A model generated the notes under the pieces. It worked only from the letters and a program-made list of their open reading frames with translations. It was not told where the DNA came from and ran no database searches. Positions 6,773 through 10,127 of a stretch of 10,127 bases of DNA are shown piece by piece. A program made the translations under genes and the position numbers. The stretch covers positions 1 through 10,127 of the forward strand of contig JAHFPO010000081.1 of assembly GCA_023266695.1 (NCBI GenBank), in the 5' to 3' direction. The stretch comes from Hyphomicrobiales bacterium (GTDB lineage Bacteria > Pseudomonadota > Alphaproteobacteria > Rhizobiales > Xanthobacteraceae). How positions within the stretch are numbered: position 1 is the stretch's first letter; each line of letters starts with the position of its first letter.

Positions 6773-7362
6773 GTTTCCCCTCGGCGATCGAATGGTGCCG
6801 CATCGAATACGCGCGAGGCTTTAAATAATTCTCCTGAAAATGCGCGATCAGTATTTCTGCGGATGCTCGCGGATTGCGCGCGCGATCCGATCGAGCCTCA
6901 AGCTTCGATCGTGCCTTCGGTGACCACGACGGCGGCGCATGGCGACCTCGCGGCGCGTCGGCCTAGAACACGAACGCGGAGGGAAGCATGTTCCATTCGC
7001 GCCGGTTTTTCCAAACGATTTACGTGATGCGTGCGATCAGTCCAGGCGATTGACCGCCCCACATCCCCGTGGCGGCCGCATTCTTCACGAAGCGGATGTC
7101 GAAGGTCTAGGCAAGATCGAGCTTGGCGGCGGCACCTCATTCCCGATTGGCTGCGCCGCTTCCATCGCCCCCGCCCAGCCGGGTTGGCCCCGGTCCGTTC
7201 TCGCCCATGCAACCCGAGCCTAGCGGCGCTATCCCGGTTCGCAAAGCGTGCGATCGGGTGCGGCCGATTGGCCATTGCGCTCGGGCGCGGGAAGCCCGAA
7301 AAGAGGGTCCCGCCAATATCATCCCTCCCCCGCTACCCACCTAGCGCCACCGGCTCCCCACC
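6773..7362. other. 590-base region without a convincing gene
   Basis: No reading frame here has a good start, ribosome site and recognisable product. On the minus strand, one frame between stops at 7107-7109 and 6963-6965 reads protein-like (FVKNAAATGMWGG, then after an internal TAA at 7020-7022, WKNRREWNMLPSAFVF), possibly a decayed gene. An AT-rich patch near 6821-6838 lies upstream of the Nudix-like gene and may hold its promoter. Near the right end are a 6-bp hairpin (TCGGGC/GCCCGA, 7281-7286 and 7294-7299) and a TATCAT hexamer (7317-7322), a possible -10 for the DedA gene without a clear -35. Confidence 0.45.
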
Positions 7363-7881
7363 ATGTCCTTGAGCGCAGTCGTCCAGCAAATTCTCGCCTT
7401 CGTGAAAGAGCACGAGGCTTGGGCGCCGGTGATCGTCGCCTTTCTCGCCTTCGGCGAATCCTTCGCGATCATTTCGCTCATCATCCCGGCGACGGTGGCG
7501 CTGGTCGGAGTGGGCGCGCTCATCGGGGCAAGCGACATCCATTTCTGGCCGGCGTGGCTGGGCGCGGCGATCGGCGCCTCGCTCGGCGACTGGATCTCCT
7601 ATTGGATCGGCTTCAAGCTCGAGCACGCGGCGCGCAATGTGTGGCCGCTGTCGCGCTATCCGGATCTCTATGATCGCGGCGAGCGCTTCTTCCACAAGTA
7701 CGGCATCTGGTCGATCTTCCTCGGCCGCTTCTTCGGTCCCCTGCGGGCGGTGGTGCCGCTGATCGCTGGCATCTTCGAGATGCCGCATCTCCAGTTTCAG
7801 ATCGCGAACATATCCTCGGCCATGGTGTGGGCCTTCGTGCTGCTCGCGCCCGGCTTCACGGCGCTCAAGTATCTTTGGTGA
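7363..7881 (+). CDS. DedA family (VTT domain) membrane protein
   Basis: This 172-residue inner-membrane protein is of the DedA/VTT family, members of which act in lipid-carrier and phospholipid translocation, envelope homeostasis and drug or alkaline tolerance. Typical elements appear in order: an N-terminal amphipathic helix, FGESFAIISLIIPATVALVG (residues 30-49; the re-entrant loop with the acidic residue and Pro), GAAIGASLGDWISYWIGFKL, and FLGRFFGPLRAVVPLIAG (about 119-136), containing the conserved Arg-Phe-x-x-x-x-Arg signature and the invariant Gly. A final hydrophobic segment spans about 149-171. It is slightly shorter than many DedA proteins (about 200 residues). A TAG in the same frame lies about 20 bases upstream, so the ATG at 7363 is the earliest start; no ribosome site precedes it, unlike most neighbours. 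The exact substrate is not inferable. Confidence 0.93.
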   Translation: MSLSAVVQQILAFVKEHEAWAPVIVAFLAFGESFAIISLIIPATVALVGVGALIGASDIHFWPAWLGAAIGASLGDWISYWIGFKLEHAARNVWPLSRYPDLYDRGERFFHKYGIWSIFLGRFFGPLRAVVPLIAGIFEMPHLQFQIANISSAMVWAFVLLAPGFTALKYLW

Positions 7882-7951
7882 ATTGCGAACGTACGGCTAG
7901 CCGCGCCCAATTGTATTTGGTTCGAGCCGATCGGCGTGTCAGGCTGAAGCC

Positions 7952-8736
<785 letters not shown>

Positions 8737-8740
<4 letters not shown>

Positions 8741-10127
8741 TCGCAAACCTCGATCCGCGCGTCGCCGACGCGCTCGCCCATCTCCCCGATTATCTCGGAA
8801 ACCACGTGCTCGTGAGCGCCACCGCGATCGCGCTCGGGCTCGCTCTCAGCCTGCCGCTCGCGATCGCGGCGACGCGGCGGCCTGCCTTGCGCTGGCCGCT
8901 CCTGGCGCTCGCGAGTCTCGCCCAGACCATCCCCGGCCTCGCGCTCCTCGCCCTCTTTTATCCGCTGCTCCTCGGGCTCTCCGCTTTGTCGGAGCGGATC
9001 ATCGGCGCCGGCTTCTCGGCGCTCGGATTTCTCCCCTCGGTCATGGCGCTCACGCTCTATTCGATGCTGCCGGTGCTCCGCAACACCGTCACCGGAATTC
9101 ACGGCATCGATCCGGCCGTGCAGCAGGCGGCCCTCGGCGTCGGCATGACGCGGCGCCAAACGCTCTTCATGGTGGAGCTGCCGTTGGCGCTACCGGTGAT
9201 CATGGCGGGCGTCCGCACCGCGGCGGTGTGGGTGATCGGCACCGCCACCCTGTCGACGCCCATCGGCCAGACCAGCCTCGGCAATTACATTTTCGCCGGA
9301 TTGCAGACCCAGAACTGGGTGTTCGTGCTGTTCGGCTGCGTCTCGGCGGCGGCCTTGGCGCTCGTGGTCGATCAGTTGCTGACGCTGATGGAGAGCGGCG
9401 TCTCCGCGCGCAAACGCTCGCGCGTGGCGGTGGGTGCGCTCGGCCTCGCGCTCGTGGTCGTGGCGGCGCTTTATCCCGCGCTCGGCCGCTCGCAAGGCGC
9501 CTATGTGGTCGGCGCCAAAACCTTCACCGAGCAATATGTGCTCGCGGCGCTGATCGAGCAGCGCCTTGCCGCTGCCGGCCTTTCGACCGCGCGGCGCGAC
9601 GGGCTCGGCTCGAATGTGATCTTCGACGCGCTCGCCACCGGCGAGATCGACATCTATGTGGATTATTCCGGGACGATCTGGGCGAACTCCATGCGCCGCA
9701 CCGACGTGAGACCGCGCGCGGAAGTCATCGCCGGCGTCGCCGCCTGGGTCGAGGAGAAACGCGGGATCAAGATGCTGGGCGGGCTCGGCTTCGAGAACGC
9801 CTACGCGCTCGCCATGACGAAGACGCGCGCCGACGCATTGGGCGTGCGCACGATCGCCGATCTCGCCCGCCACGCGCCGAGGCTTTCGATCGCGAGCGAT
9901 TACGAATTCTTCAGCCGGCCGGAATGGGCGGCGCTGCGTCAAGCCTATGGCCTCGCCTTCCGCGGCGAGCGCCAGATGCAGCCGAATTTCATGTACGAAG
10001 CCGCCGCCGCCGGCGAGGTCGACGTGATCTCGGCCTATACCAGCGACGGCCGCATCGTCCAATATGATCTCGTGGTGCTCGACGATCCGAAACGGGCGAT
10101 TCCGCCCTATGACGCGATCCTGCTCGT
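8737..10127 (+). CDS. ABC permease fused to substrate-binding domain (OpuCBC/EgtUBC-like), C-terminus cut off
   Basis: The frame is open from the ATG at 8737 to the window edge, giving 463 residues of a probable 500 or so. Residues 1-250 are the permease: membrane segments at about 24-46, 53-82, 94-118, 150-175, 192-216 and 231-249, with the ATPase-docking EAA loop at about 125-160 (GIDPAVQQAALGVGMTRRQT). After a short linker, residues 256-463 form a periplasmic QAC-type binding domain: VGAKTFTEQYVLAALIEQRL (258-277), IDIYVDYSGTIW (304-315), and DVISAYTSDGRI (429-440), which are diagnostic of the OpuAC/ProX-like fold. One gene thus supplies translocator and receptor, as in gram-positive OpuC-like and EgtU systems. 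Betaine, choline, carnitine or ergothioneine are all possible ligands. GAGGGG lies about 10 bases before the ATG. Confidence 0.92.

Noticed and set aside
9190..10062. Minus-strand ORF of 290 residues and plus-strand ORF (9228-10067) over the transporter fusion.
   Set aside because: Both are shadows; the frame starting at 8737 gives a coherent permease plus binding domain up to the window edge.

Overview
The window is high-GC bacterial chromosomal DNA. GC-rich codon choice, a TAXI-type TRAP transporter, a leucine leader-peptide arrangement and the general gene content suggest an alphaproteobacterium, probably of the Hyphomicrobiales/Rhizobiales. That placement is an inference from the proteins, not from a marker gene. 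No rRNA, tRNA, CRISPR array or insertion sequence was seen.

Left part (1-5227), all on the minus strand. Read in transcription order, this is leuA (2-isopropylmalate synthase), two neighbouring paralogous secreted proteins each built of four Kazal-like cysteine domains, a TAXI-family TRAP solute receptor, and the N-terminal 149 residues of its fused TRAP permease, which runs off the left edge. The two Kazal-like genes look separately transcribed: a promoter-like site and a GC hairpin lie between them. Receptor and permease are separated by 249 bases holding two stem-loops.

Middle (5228-6772). The 426-base divergent space between leuA and a small lipoprotein gene is the most informative non-coding stretch. 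On the leuA strand it encodes an unannotated 33-codon leader peptide ending in a Leu-rich run with four consecutive leucine codons. Its stop codon lies inside the left arm of a strong hairpin, and the right arm of that hairpin can also pair with a second downstream copy. This is the layout of ribosome-mediated leucine attenuation. The lipoprotein gene (+) converges on a Nudix-like hydrolase gene (-), with a 7-bp hairpin across the junction.

Right part (6773-10127). A 590-base stretch without a convincing gene holds one possibly decayed reading frame. It is followed, on the plus strand, by a DedA-family membrane protein, then an ABC transporter pair: an OpuCA-like ATPase without CBS domains, overlapped by ATGA with a permease fused to its own substrate-binding domain (OpuCBC/EgtUBC-like), cut off by the right edge. 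Together these import a quaternary amine or related small solute, identity unresolved.
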